A stretch of 21,510 bases of DNA from Thiobacillus sp. UBA3361 (lineage in GTDB: Bacteria > Pseudomonadota > Gammaproteobacteria > Burkholderiales > Thiobacillaceae). Made by a program: the position numbers and the translations under genes. Below are positions 7,520 to 15,296 of this stretch, piece after piece (position 1 is the first letter of the stretch; every line of letters starts with the position of its first letter). The DNA is taken from the NCBI GenBank assembly GCA_002360535.1, contig DEQR01000038.1:1-21510 (forward strand). Reading direction: 5' to 3'. The notes under the pieces are model-generated. The model saw nothing but the letters and a program-made list of their open reading frames with translations, was not told the DNA's origin and ran no database searches.

Positions 7520-8304
7520 TGGCCGCGTCGGCGCCGGACCGGCCCCTGCTGGAGGCGGAGGACATCCACACCCGGCTGGGCGGACGCTGGCTGCACGAGG
7601 GGGTGAGCTTCGATATCGGCCGCGGCGAGGTGGTCGCCCTGATCGGCGGCAGCGGCACCGGCAAGAGCGTGCTGCTGCGCGAATGTATCGGCCTGCTGCG
7701 GCCCACCTCGGGACGGGTGCGCCTGTTCGGGGAGGACATCTGGTCCCTCGACCAGCTGTCCGTGAACCGGGTGCGCAGCCGGTTCGGGGTGCTGTTCCAG
7801 GAGGGGGCGCTGTTCTCCTCCCTGACCGTGGCCGAGAACGTGGCCGCGCCCCTGGACGTGCACTGCCGCCTGCCGCGCCGCCTGCGGGACGAGGTGGTGG
7901 CCCTCAACATCCGCCTGGCCGGGCTGCCCATGGACGCGGCGGACAAGCGGCCCAGCGAGTTGTCCGGCGGCATGAAGAAACGCGCCGGTCTGGCCCGTGC
8001 CCTGGTCCTGGAGCCGGAACTGCTGTTCCTGGACGAGCCCACCTCCGGCCTTGATCCCATCAGCGCGCGGGAATTCGATCACCTGCTGCGCGTGCTGTGC
8101 GACAGCCTGGGCCTGACTGCGTTGCTGGCCACCCATGACCTGGATACCCTGTGGGGCATGGTCGATCGGGTGATCGTGCTGCATGGCGGGCGGGTCATCG
8201 CAGACGGGCCGGTTGATCAGGTGTCACGCATGGAGCATGACTGGATCCGCGCCTACTTTTCCGCCCATTCAGGCGGCAGAACGGGGGACGAACATGGAAT
8301 CTGA
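7519..8304 (+). CDS. MlaF-like ABC transporter ATP-binding protein
   Basis: This 261-residue cytoplasmic ATPase powers the MCE lipid transporter. Walker A is GGSGTGKS at 43-50, the Q-loop glutamine is in LFQEGALF (94), the ABC signature is LSGGMKKR at 148-155, Walker B is LLFLDEPTS at 168-176, and the switch histidine is in ATHDLD (206). FQEGALFSSLTVAENV and the GGMKKR form of the signature are typical of MlaF-type ATPases. The start is GTG 7519, overlapping the permease stop (TAGTG), which indicates translational coupling. The 3' end overlaps the next gene by 11 bases. Confidence 0.95.
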   Translation: MAASAPDRPLLEAEDIHTRLGGRWLHEGVSFDIGRGEVVALIGGSGTGKSVLLRECIGLLRPTSGRVRLFGEDIWSLDQLSVNRVRSRFGVLFQEGALFSSLTVAENVAAPLDVHCRLPRRLRDEVVALNIRLAGLPMDAADKRPSELSGGMKKRAGLARALVLEPELLFLDEPTSGLDPISAREFDHLLRVLCDSLGLTALLATHDLDTLWGMVDRVIVLHGGRVIADGPVDQVSRMEHDWIRAYFSAHSGGRTGDEHGI

Positions 8305-9253
8305 AGCGCGCTACGCCCTGGTGGGGCTGATGGTTATGGCGCTGCTGGCGGTCCTGGCCGGCGGCCTGTATTGGCTGCGCAACAGCGGCGAGCAATTGGC
8401 CGTCAAGCGCTACACCGTCTATTTCCAGAAGCAGTCCCTGGAAGGTCTTCAGATCAACAGCGACGTGCGCATGCGCGGCATCAAGGTGGGCAAGGTGCTG
8501 GACTACACCATCCTGCCCAACCAGGCCAAGACGGTGAAGGTGATCCTGGAAGTGGACGCGCGCACGCCGGTGCTGGAGGGTGCAGAGGCGGTGGTGAGCC
8601 GCAACCTGGTCACCGGCCTGGCCGCGGTGGATCTGGATAACGTCTGGCTGGGCGGCATGGCCCTGACCGAGGTGTTCAAGGGTGAGGAATATCCGGTCAT
8701 TGACGAAGGAGTGCCGCAGATGACCCGCTTCACCAACACCCTTGAGGCCCTGGGGGAGTCCTCCCAGGAAGCCATGGGGCGGCTGAATCGGCTGCTCTCG
8801 GACAGCAACCAGGCCGCCCTGAGCAGCACGCTCGCGAACCTGGGCGGCCTGTCGGGCGACCTGCGCCGCAGCGTGCCCGAGTTGCGCGCCACCCTGGCCG
8901 CCACCCGCCAGGCCGCCACACGGCTGGACAATGTGGGGGCGGAGGCGGGCCTGGTGTTGAAGGAAGGCAGTGCCACCCTGCGCCAGACAGGGGCGCGCCT
9001 GGACCGCCTGGCCGGCGAGGCGGAGCAGACCCTGGCCTCCACCCGCGCCACCCTGGCCGAGGTGAACGGCGGCATCGGCGACCTCTCCGCCCGCCTCAAG
9101 CTGACCGCCGACCTGGGCTTGCAGGACGTGCAGGCCACCGCGCTGAACCTGCGCCTGACCAGTGATGCCCTGCGCGAGACCAGCCGCGCCATGGCCGATC
9201 CGGGACGCATTCTGTACGGCCCCCACAAGGCCGAGCTGGGCCCGGGAGAATGA
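8294..9253 (+). CDS. MCE domain protein (MlaD-like)
   Basis: The 319-residue protein has one N-terminal membrane anchor (residues 8-26, YALVGLMVMALLAVLAGGLYW). An MCE domain follows at about 38-115 (VYFQKQSLEGLQINSDVRMRGIKVGKV and the family-typical NLVTGLAAVDL), then a long helical tail. MCE proteins form periplasmic hexameric rings that bind lipids. The tail (about 150-310) is rich in Ala/Leu/Arg with repeated patterns such as ATLAATRQAATRLDNVG, suggesting a coiled-coil needle like that of longer MCE proteins. Start ATG 8294 (MESEARYALVG) puts the anchor at the N-terminus as expected; an upstream in-frame ATG inside the ATPase gene is rejected. The gene overlaps the ATPase gene by 11 bases. 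Confidence 0.94.
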   Translation: MESEARYALVGLMVMALLAVLAGGLYWLRNSGEQLAVKRYTVYFQKQSLEGLQINSDVRMRGIKVGKVLDYTILPNQAKTVKVILEVDARTPVLEGAEAVVSRNLVTGLAAVDLDNVWLGGMALTEVFKGEEYPVIDEGVPQMTRFTNTLEALGESSQEAMGRLNRLLSDSNQAALSSTLANLGGLSGDLRRSVPELRATLAATRQAATRLDNVGAEAGLVLKEGSATLRQTGARLDRLAGEAEQTLASTRATLAEVNGGIGDLSARLKLTADLGLQDVQATALNLRLTSDALRETSRAMADPGRILYGPHKAELGPGE

Positions 9254-9254
9254 C

Positions 9255-9881
9255 ATGAGGAACAGGGGCTTGAGCGTGTGGATATTCCCGGCCGTCCTGG
9301 CCGCGCTCCTCGCGGGCTGCGGCGTGCTGGGCGGTCGAGGGGAGCCGGTGGTCCATTACGTCCTGCGCGACGTCGCGCAGGCGCCCGCCCGGCTGGCCGC
9401 CGCCCGGCCCGGCGTGCTGCTGCTGCGGGATACCGAAGCAGCAGGCCTGTGCCAGGGCACCCGCATGGTGTTCAGCCGCGCCCCGGGTCGTCTGGATACC
9501 TATCAGTACGCCCTCTGGAACGAGCCTCCCGGCCGCCGCGTGCACCAGTTGCTGAAGATCCGCCTGGATGCCCTGGGCCTGTACGCGGCGACCGCCAGCC
9601 TGGGCAGCGGCGTGGCCGGCGACTGGCAGCTCAACACCCGTCTGCTGGACTGCCGGCACGATACCGGCCAGCCGCCGGGCGTGGCGCGCCTGAGCCTGGA
9701 GGCGGAACTGGTGCGGCGCGACGGGGCGCAACTGCTGGCCCGGCGGATATTCACCGCCGAGGCGCCGGCTCGGCAATACGATGCCCAGGGCGCCGCCGAG
9801 GCCTTTTCCCAGGCCACCGGCCGCCTGCTGAGCCAGGTGACGGAGTGGCTGGCCGCGCAGGCCGACGCCGGGGAGCGGTAA
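9255..9881 (+). CDS. ABC-type transport auxiliary lipoprotein (PqiC-like)
   Basis: The 208-residue protein begins with a lipoprotein signal peptide whose lipobox LLAGC ends at Cys22. The mature start continues GVLGGRGEPVVHYVLRD, the YxL pattern common to the auxiliary component family of MCE transporters (PqiC/DUF330 group). It would be anchored in the outer membrane and receive or deliver lipid to the MCE tunnel. It begins one base after the TGA of the MCE gene. No soluble MlaC-like shuttle is encoded nearby. The family assignment comes from the lipobox, size, N-terminal motif and position, so it is likely rather than proven. Confidence 0.85.
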   Translation: MRNRGLSVWIFPAVLAALLAGCGVLGGRGEPVVHYVLRDVAQAPARLAAARPGVLLLRDTEAAGLCQGTRMVFSRAPGRLDTYQYALWNEPPGRRVHQLLKIRLDALGLYAATASLGSGVAGDWQLNTRLLDCRHDTGQPPGVARLSLEAELVRRDGAQLLARRIFTAEAPARQYDAQGAAEAFSQATGRLLSQVTEWLAAQADAGER

Positions 9882-9911
9882 AATACCCGTTTTGCCCCGT
9901 CGTCCTGGCCC

Positions 9912-10469
9912 ATGCTGATCTATATCCACGGTTTCAACTCGTCCTCCCAGTCCGGCAAGGCCCGCCAGATGTCCGAATGGCTGGCCTCGCGCGGCCTGGG
10001 CGAGGCCTGGGCCTGTCCCGACCTGCCCGACCGCCCGGCGGCGGCCATCGCCCGGTTGGAGACATTGATCGCCCTCAGCCGCGGACCGGCCAAGTTGATC
10101 GGCAGTTCCCTGGGCGGCCACTACGCCACCTGGCTGGCCGAAAAGCACGGCCTCAAGGCGGTGCTGGTGAATCCCTGCGTGGATTGTCACGACAAGCTGG
10201 CGGAGATGGTGGGCAAGCTGCAGAAAAACTGGCACAGCGGCGCCGAATACCTGTTCACCGCGGACCACCTGGCGGAGCTGCGCGAGCTGGAGGCGGTGCG
10301 CGTCAGCCGGCCGGAGCGCTACCTGCTCCTGGCGGAGACCGGCGACGAGGTGCTGGACTTCCGGGAGGCGGTGGAGCGCTACGCCGGGGCACGCCAGATC
10401 GTCCTGGAAGGCGGCGACCACGGTTTCAGCCGGTTCGAGCAATACATCCCCGACATCTTGGCATTCTGA
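9912..10469 (+). CDS. yqiA: YqiA/YcfP family alpha/beta hydrolase (esterase)
   Basis: The 185-residue alpha/beta hydrolase starts with MLIYIHGFNSS, typical of YqiA. The nucleophile elbow is GSSLGG with Ser66, and the catalytic histidine is probably His170 in EGGDHGFSRF. An acidic residue in ETGDEVLD may complete the triad. E. coli YqiA hydrolyses short-chain acyl esters in vitro; its physiological substrate is unknown. Start ATG 9912 lies 30 bases after the lipoprotein gene. The stop is six bases before the RNB-family gene, so the plus-strand run continues. Confidence 0.9.
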   Translation: MLIYIHGFNSSSQSGKARQMSEWLASRGLGEAWACPDLPDRPAAAIARLETLIALSRGPAKLIGSSLGGHYATWLAEKHGLKAVLVNPCVDCHDKLAEMVGKLQKNWHSGAEYLFTADHLAELRELEAVRVSRPERYLLLAETGDEVLDFREAVERYAGARQIVLEGGDHGFSRFEQYIPDILAF

Positions 10470-10475
10470 CGCGGC

Positions 10476-12365
10476 ATGTACCTGATCTACGAAGAAGACG
10501 GCGACATCAAGGCCGGCACCATTCTGTCCGAATCGGACGCCGCCCTACAGGTGGAGTCGCAGCATGGCAAGCGGGCCAAGGTGAAGGTCAACCACGTACT
10601 CCTGCGCTACCCGTCGCCGCCCCCCGCTCAGACCATGGAGGAGGCGCGCCACCAGGCCGCCGGAATCGACCTGGATTTTCTTTGGGAAGCGGCCGGCGAA
10701 GCGGAGTTCGGATTCGCCGAACTGGCCGGCGAGTATTTCGGCCTGGCGCCCGCGGCACCCCAGGCGGTGGCCATCCTGCTAAGCCTGCACCAGGCCCCCA
10801 TCTATTTCTACAAGAAGGGCAAGGGACGCTACAAGGCGGCCCCCGCTGATGCCCTTGCCGCCGCCAAGGCGGCCCTGGAGCGCAAGGCCCGCGAGGCGGC
10901 CCAGCGGGCCGAATGGGTGGCCGATATGGTGCGGGGCGAGCTGCCCATTCCCATCGGCCTGCAGGTGTTCCAGCTGCTGCACAAACCGGACAAGAACAGT
11001 CTGGAATACAAGGCCCTGCAGGAAGCCTGCACCGCCACCGGGCTGACACCCGTGGCCCTCATGGACCGCTGCGGCGCCATCCCGTCCAGCCACGAATACC
11101 ATTTGCAGGCCTTTCTGCTGGAGCATTTCCCCCGCGGCATCGGCTTCCCCGAGCTGCACCCGCCGGAACCGCCGCCCGAGCTGCCCCCGGCCGACTCCCC
11201 CGCCTTCAGCATCGACGACGCGGCCACCACCGAGATCGACGACGCCTTCTCGGTCATCTTCCGCCCCGACGGCGGCGCGCGGGTGGGCATCCACATCGCC
11301 GCCCCGGCCCTGGGCTTGCTGCCTGGCTCGGATTTGGACCGGCTGGCCGCCACCCGGCTGTCAACCGTCTATATGCCCGGCGGCAAGATCACCATGCTGC
11401 CCGAGGGTCTCATCGACCACTACACCCTCGCCGAGAACCGCGACTGCCCAGCCCTGTCCCTGTATGCGGAGGTGGGGCCGGATTACGCGATCCGCGGCCT
11501 GGAGAGCCGCCCGGATCAGGTGCGCATCGCCGCCAACCTGCGCCACGAGACCCTGGAGCCCTTGTTCAACGAACAAAGCATCCGAAATCCCGAGGCCGCC
11601 GACTATCCCTTCCGGCGCGAGCTGGAGTGGCTGTGGGGCTTCGCCTGCCATCTGGAGGCGGCACGCGGCAAGGCGGACCAGGTGCAGCGGCATGACTACG
11701 TGTTCAAGGTGGAAGGCGAGCATGTGCAGATCCTCCCGCGGGTGCGCGGCAACCCCATCGACAAGGTGGTGAGCGAGTTGATGATCCTGGCCAACAGCCG
11801 TTGGGGGGCGCTACTGGCCGAGCGGCAGGTGGCCGGCCTCTACCGGGCGCAGGCCGGCGGCAAGGTGCGCATGACCCTGCAGCCGGCGCCGCACGAGGGC
11901 CTGGGCCTGGACTTCTACACCTGGTCCACCTCCCCTCTGCGCCGCTATGTCGATCTGCTGAATCAGCGCCAGATCATTGCCGCCATCCGCGAGGAGAGCC
12001 CGCCCTACGCCGCCAACGACACCCGCCTGTTCACCGCCCTGCGTGACTTCGAGCTGGCCTACGACGCCTACAACGATTTCCAGCGGCGCATGGAGCGGTA
12101 CTGGTGCCTGCGCTGGCTGAGCCAGGAAGGCATCGGCGAACTGGCCGGCACGGTGATCAAGGAGAACCTGGTGCGCCTGGAAGGCATGCCCTACATCGGC
12201 CGGGTGAGCGGGGCGCCGGCCCTGAGTCCGGGGCAGAGCATCCGCTGCTCGGTGGGTGAATTCGACCTGCTCAACGTGGACATGGCTTGCCGCTACCTGG
12301 GCGTCGAACCGGCCTTGGCGGCCGTGGACAAGGCGGATGTGGAAGCCACCCTACCCGCCGACTGA
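10476..12365 (+). CDS. RNase II/RNB domain exoribonuclease
   Basis: The 629-residue protein belongs to the RNase II family of 3'-5' exoribonucleases. The RNB active-site region is SIDDAATTEIDDA (245-257), in which D247, D255 and D256 align with the metal-binding aspartates of E. coli RNase II. The position equivalent to D207 is Glu253. The conserved RNA-binding region STSPLRRYVDLLNQR follows at about residue 485. The N-terminal 230 residues do not read as a classical cold-shock pair; they start with an unusual small domain (MYLIYEEDGDIKAGTILSES) and contain a helical Ala/Lys-rich stretch. The short region after the RNB domain (IGELAGTVIKENLVRLEGMP) may be a degenerate S1 domain. This is the betaproteobacterial RNB type usually found beside yqiA. 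I leave the symbol blank because it is not clearly rnb or rnr. Confidence 0.92.
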   Translation: MYLIYEEDGDIKAGTILSESDAALQVESQHGKRAKVKVNHVLLRYPSPPPAQTMEEARHQAAGIDLDFLWEAAGEAEFGFAELAGEYFGLAPAAPQAVAILLSLHQAPIYFYKKGKGRYKAAPADALAAAKAALERKAREAAQRAEWVADMVRGELPIPIGLQVFQLLHKPDKNSLEYKALQEACTATGLTPVALMDRCGAIPSSHEYHLQAFLLEHFPRGIGFPELHPPEPPPELPPADSPAFSIDDAATTEIDDAFSVIFRPDGGARVGIHIAAPALGLLPGSDLDRLAATRLSTVYMPGGKITMLPEGLIDHYTLAENRDCPALSLYAEVGPDYAIRGLESRPDQVRIAANLRHETLEPLFNEQSIRNPEAADYPFRRELEWLWGFACHLEAARGKADQVQRHDYVFKVEGEHVQILPRVRGNPIDKVVSELMILANSRWGALLAERQVAGLYRAQAGGKVRMTLQPAPHEGLGLDFYTWSTSPLRRYVDLLNQRQIIAAIREESPPYAANDTRLFTALRDFELAYDAYNDFQRRMERYWCLRWLSQEGIGELAGTVIKENLVRLEGMPYIGRVSGAPALSPGQSIRCSVGEFDLLNVDMACRYLGVEPALAAVDKADVEATLPAD

Positions 12366-12429
12366 ACGCTCGCCCACGGGCGTTGCCAGCCTGCTGTCCC
12401 CCACCGGGTGGGCGCGGGCGGGGGCCGCG

Positions 12430-13311
12430 GTGGGCGGCTTCCTGGGACGGGCGGTGCACGACTTCACCAATGCCCTGCTCGCCTCGTCCCTGCTGCATGT
12501 GCTGATCGTCTTCGGCCTGGAGTACGTACCGCCGGTCAACCCCAGGCTGTTCGACAACCCCAATCCGCCCCTGGAAGTGGTGCTGGTCAACAAGCGCAGC
12601 CAGGACAAGCCCCTCAAGCCGGATGTGTTGGCCCAGGCCAACCTGGACGGCGGCGGCGACGTGGAGGAAGCGCGGGTGGCCAGCAGCCCCCTGCCGGCCA
12701 GTGAGGCGGACAGCCCGGCCAGTCAGGCAAGAGAACTGAACCACCGCGTCGAGGCCCTGGAGCGCGAGGCTCAGGCTCTGATGCAGCGTCTCAAGTCGGA
12801 ATACAAGGTTCCCGAGACGCGGCCGCAGCCGCCAGCCGAGCCGCGTCCCCCCACGCCCGTGCAGGCGCAGGCAGAGTTGACCGAGCGCAGCATGGAAATG
12901 GCCCGCCTGGCGGCGCGCATCGACCAGCAGTGGGACCAGTACCAGAAACGGCCGCGGCGCATGTACGTGGGCGCACGGGCGCAGGAATTCACCTTTGCCC
13001 AATACGTAGAGGACTGGCGCATCAAGGTGGAGCGGGTGGGCAACCTCAACTACCCGGAGGCCGCCCGGCGCAACCAGCTGTACGGTTCCCTGGTCATCAC
13101 CGTGTCGATCAACTCGGATGGCACGGTGGAATCCATCCAGATCGACCGCTCCTCCGGATCCAAGGTGCTGGATGCGGCGGCCGTCAAGATCGTCGAGATG
13201 TCGGCCCCCTTCGCCCGATTCTCCGCGGAAATGAGCAAGCGGGTGGACATCCTGGGCATCACCCGGACCTGGACCTTCACCCGCTCAGACCAACTGACCA
13301 GCAGCCAGTAA
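12430..13311 (+). CDS. TonB family energy transducer-like protein
   Basis: The product is about 293 residues. A membrane anchor (NALLASSLLHVLIVFGL) lies near residues 14-31. It is followed by a periplasmic region with a coiled-coil stretch (ELNHRVEALEREAQALMQRL) and a Pro-rich segment (ETRPQPPAEPRPPTPVQ). A C-terminal TonB domain holds NYPEAARRNQLYGSLVITV and INSDGTVESIQI. TonB proteins pass proton-motive energy to outer-membrane receptors. No exbB/exbD lies nearby and the middle is not the usual Lys-Pro repeat, so a specialised or orphan role is possible. The start is uncertain: GTG 12430 is used, GTG 12454 is equally plausible, and ATG 12337 would overlap the RNB gene by 29 bases. The stop is certain. 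Confidence 0.88.
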   Translation: MGGFLGRAVHDFTNALLASSLLHVLIVFGLEYVPPVNPRLFDNPNPPLEVVLVNKRSQDKPLKPDVLAQANLDGGGDVEEARVASSPLPASEADSPASQARELNHRVEALEREAQALMQRLKSEYKVPETRPQPPAEPRPPTPVQAQAELTERSMEMARLAARIDQQWDQYQKRPRRMYVGARAQEFTFAQYVEDWRIKVERVGNLNYPEAARRNQLYGSLVITVSINSDGTVESIQIDRSSGSKVLDAAAVKIVEMSAPFARFSAEMSKRVDILGITRTWTFTRSDQLTSSQ

Positions 13312-13410
13312 TGTCGAATATTTTTACACTTGCATGATCCGGCATTACGGATAAAACGCTTTTCGTTCAATGAGATGGTAAACTTCAGTATCTTCTAATA
13401 TTTAAGCCAC

Positions 13411-13415
13411 AGGAG
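13411..13415 (+). promoter_or_regulatory. Ribosome binding site of fbp in an AT-rich intergenic region
   Basis: AGGAG lies 6 bases before ATG 13422. The preceding 110-base gap (13312-13421) is clearly AT-richer than its neighbours and probably carries the fbp promoter, but I could not pick a convincing -35/-10 pair. Confidence 0.7.
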
Positions 13416-13421
13416 CATGCC

Positions 13422-14426
13422 ATGCACATCGGCACCACGCTTACCCAGTTCATCATCGAGGAACAACGCCACATCGCCGGCGCCACCGGCGAATTCACCG
13501 CCCTGCTCAACGACCTGGTCACCGCCATCAAGACCATCTCCAACGCGGTCAACAAAGGTGCCCTGATCGGTGTGATGGGTGCCCTGGAGTCCCAGAACGT
13601 GCAGGGCGAGACCCAGAAGAAACTGGACGTGATCACCAACGAGATCATGATCCGCCACAACGAATGGGCCGGCCACCTGGCGGGCATGGCCTCGGAGGAG
13701 ATGGACGAGGTCTACCCCATCCCCAACAAGTACCCCCTGGGCAAGTACCTGCTGGTGTTCGACCCCCTGGACGGCTCGTCCAACGTGGACATCAACATCT
13801 CCGTGGGCACCATCTTCAGCATCCTGCGCGCCCCGGTGGCCAACCGCGCCGCCAGCGCCGAGGACTTCCTCCAGCCCGGCGTCAAGCAGGTGTGCGCCGG
13901 CTATGCCCTGTACGGCTCCTCCACCATGCTGGTGCTGACCACCGGCCACGGCGTCAACGGCTTCACCCTGGACCGGGAGGTGGGCGAATTCCTGCTCACC
14001 CACCCGGCCATGAAGATTCCCGAGGAGACCCGGGAATTCGCTATCAACGCCTCCAACCGCCGCTTCTGGGAGCCGCCCGTGCAGCGCTACGTGGAGGAAT
14101 GCCTGGCCGGCAAGGAAGGCCCTCGGGGCAAGGACTTCAACATGCGCTGGGTGGCCAGCATGGTGGCCGAGGTGCACCGCATCCTCACCCGCGGCGGCAT
14201 CTTCATGTACCCGCGCGACACCAAGGATCCCGCCAAGGCCGGCAAGCTGCGCCTGATGTACGAAGCCAATCCGATGAGTTTCATCGTCGAGCAGGCGGGC
14301 GGGGCCTCATCGACCGGCTACGAGCGCATCCTGGATATGCAGCCGGAAGGTCTGCACCAGAGGGTGCCGGTGATCCTGGGGTCGAAAAAGGAAGTGGAGG
14401 TGGTGGTGGGGTACCACGCGGCCTGA
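13422..14426 (+). CDS. fbp: Fructose-1,6-bisphosphatase class I
   Basis: The 334-residue enzyme hydrolyses fructose-1,6-bisphosphate to fructose-6-phosphate in gluconeogenesis, and in the Calvin cycle of autotrophs. The class I signature FDPLDGSSNVD (113-123) carries the metal-binding aspartates. Other family motifs are ASEEMDEVYPI around residue 93 and the C-terminal TRGGIFMYPRD with EANPMSFIVEQAGG. The start ATG has a good AGGAG at 6 bases. It is transcribed alone from an AT-rich gap and ends 24 bases before a perfect palindrome. The role in carbon fixation cannot be decided from this window; no other Calvin cycle genes are present. Confidence 0.97.
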   Translation: MHIGTTLTQFIIEEQRHIAGATGEFTALLNDLVTAIKTISNAVNKGALIGVMGALESQNVQGETQKKLDVITNEIMIRHNEWAGHLAGMASEEMDEVYPIPNKYPLGKYLLVFDPLDGSSNVDINISVGTIFSILRAPVANRAASAEDFLQPGVKQVCAGYALYGSSTMLVLTTGHGVNGFTLDREVGEFLLTHPAMKIPEETREFAINASNRRFWEPPVQRYVEECLAGKEGPRGKDFNMRWVASMVAEVHRILTRGGIFMYPRDTKDPAKAGKLRLMYEANPMSFIVEQAGGASSTGYERILDMQPEGLHQRVPVILGSKKEVEVVVGYHAA

Positions 14427-14450
14427 GGCGGCGGCGACTCACCCCTCAAA

Positions 14451-14480
14451 ACGAAAGCGGCGCAATTGCGCCGCTTTCGT
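14451..14480. terminator. Perfect 30-base palindrome, probable bidirectional terminator
   Basis: Two 15-base arms (14451-14465 and 14466-14480) are exact reverse complements, giving a 13-bp stem with an AATT loop. It sits between convergent genes, fbp on plus and the exported-protein gene on minus. On the minus strand the stem runs into TTTT; on plus the T-run is poor. Termination is therefore likelier for the minus-strand transcript. Confidence 0.75.
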
Positions 14481-14507
14481 CATTGGGGAAATCCGCGGTC
14501 CCAGGAG

Positions 14508-15152
14508 CTAGAAGTACAGCAGGTCGATATAGCTGCGCAGTTCAGTATTGGTCCATGTAAACGGGCCCAGGCTGGTGGTGCCCGAGTAACCGGTATTCGC
14601 CACGATGGCATTGAAAATGCCCTTGGCCTCGGTGGTCGTCAGCGGATAGAAATCATGGGCGGTCCCCATGGCACCGTTAAGCATTTCGGCGTTCAGATAC
14701 AGGACCAGGGCCTTTTTGCCATAGCCCAGGTTGGGGGGAGTGGGACTGCCGGCGCCATAGCGGAGGATCTGGTTGATGGTGGCGCGGTTGGTCGTGCTCA
14801 TGATGTTCGCTGCCACGATCCTGAAAGAGGAAGGCTTGAAGTCGTACACATCGCTGAACGTGCCGGCGGGATAGAGGTTTGCGAGCTTGCGGGCTCCCGG
14901 TGTGCCGGATGTGTCGGACAACTCGCTGAGCCAGGTGCGTCCGCTCTTGCCCAATTTGCATGATTCGGCGGTCGCCGGACCATTCGGCGAATTGTTACCG
15001 GAAATCTTGCCCGAGATCATGCATTGGTAGGGCACCGCAGACAGCGCGTTCTTGCTGGCGAGCGTGGCCAAGATGACGGGTACGGCCAAGCCACCCTTGG
15101 CCAGACGTCGCCGCCCAAGGTCAACGGCGTTGTTTTCGGTCTCGTTGGTCAT
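14508..15152 (-). CDS. Exported hypothetical protein with Tat-like signal, candidate partner of the adjacent HPr-rel-A-type genes
   Basis: I do not recognise a characterised domain in this 214-residue protein. The N-terminus is acidic and polar (MTNETENNAVDLG). It then has RRRLAKGG at 14-21, a hydrophobic run (LAVPVILATLAS) and a possible cleavage site after NALSA (residue 39). That order resembles a Tat signal, though the residue after RRx is Leu and the hydrophobic part is short. The mature part starts VPYQCMISGKISGNNSPNG and has only two cysteines (C44, C65), then mixed alpha/beta sequence ending TWTNTELRSYIDLLYF. From memory, similar RRR...KGG, C-x-ISG proteins occur in exosortase-bearing bacteria, but I cannot verify this. 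Start ATG 15152 places the twin arginine normally; an upstream in-frame ATG at 15212 would add 20 residues. GC is lower than in neighbouring genes. It lies 139 bases after the nucleotidyltransferase gene with its own likely promoter. Confidence 0.8.
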   Translation of the reverse strand: MTNETENNAVDLGRRRLAKGGLAVPVILATLASKNALSAVPYQCMISGKISGNNSPNGPATAESCKLGKSGRTWLSELSDTSGTPGARKLANLYPAGTFSDVYDFKPSSFRIVAANIMSTTNRATINQILRYGAGSPTPPNLGYGKKALVLYLNAEMLNGAMGTAHDFYPLTTTEAKGIFNAIVANTGYSGTTSLGPFTWTNTELRSYIDLLYF

Positions 15153-15213
15153 GATGGTGTGCTCGACGTGGATACAATACTGAGCTTTAAGAAGCAAGAA
15201 GGGTGCCCGCAAG

Positions 15214-15243
15214 GATATAACAATTAAAACAATAGCGTATCAA
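15214..15243 (-). promoter_or_regulatory. Candidate sigma-70 promoter of the exported-protein gene
   Basis: Reading the minus strand, TTGATA (15243-15238) is followed after 18 bases by TATATC (15219-15214). These match the -35 at 5 of 6 and the -10 at 4 of 6 positions. The spacer is AT-rich. Transcription would start about 55 bases before the ATG at 15152. Confidence 0.45.
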
Positions 15244-15268
15244 TCCGGCGGGAGGTTCGTTGCCGGAT
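15243..15268. promoter_or_regulatory. Dyad overlapping the -35 box, possible operator
   Basis: ATCCGGC (15243-15249) and GCCGGAT (15262-15268) form a 7-base dyad with a 12-base spacer. Its inner edge touches the proposed -35 box of the exported-protein gene. It could be a regulator binding site or part of a hairpin; no regulator is identified. Confidence 0.3.
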
Positions 15269-15272
15269 ATGT

Positions 15273-15296
15273 AAAAAACCTCGACAAGCGGTCAAG
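15273..15296 (-). terminator. Short intrinsic terminator-like hairpin after the nucleotidyltransferase gene
   Basis: On the minus strand CTTGAC and GTCGAG form a 6-bp stem (one G-U pair) with a 5-base loop. One base later comes a run of six T. The stem begins inside the stop codon region of the gene ending at 15292. It would separate the three-gene set from the exported-protein gene. Confidence 0.4.

Noticed and set aside
13330..13357. TTGCAT...TAAAAC as an fbp promoter
   Set aside because: Only three and four consensus matches; not better than chance in an AT-rich gap.
15153..15212. Upstream in-frame ATG for the exported protein
   Set aside because: It would put 20 odd residues before the signal and lies about at the predicted transcription start, so ATG 15152 is preferred.
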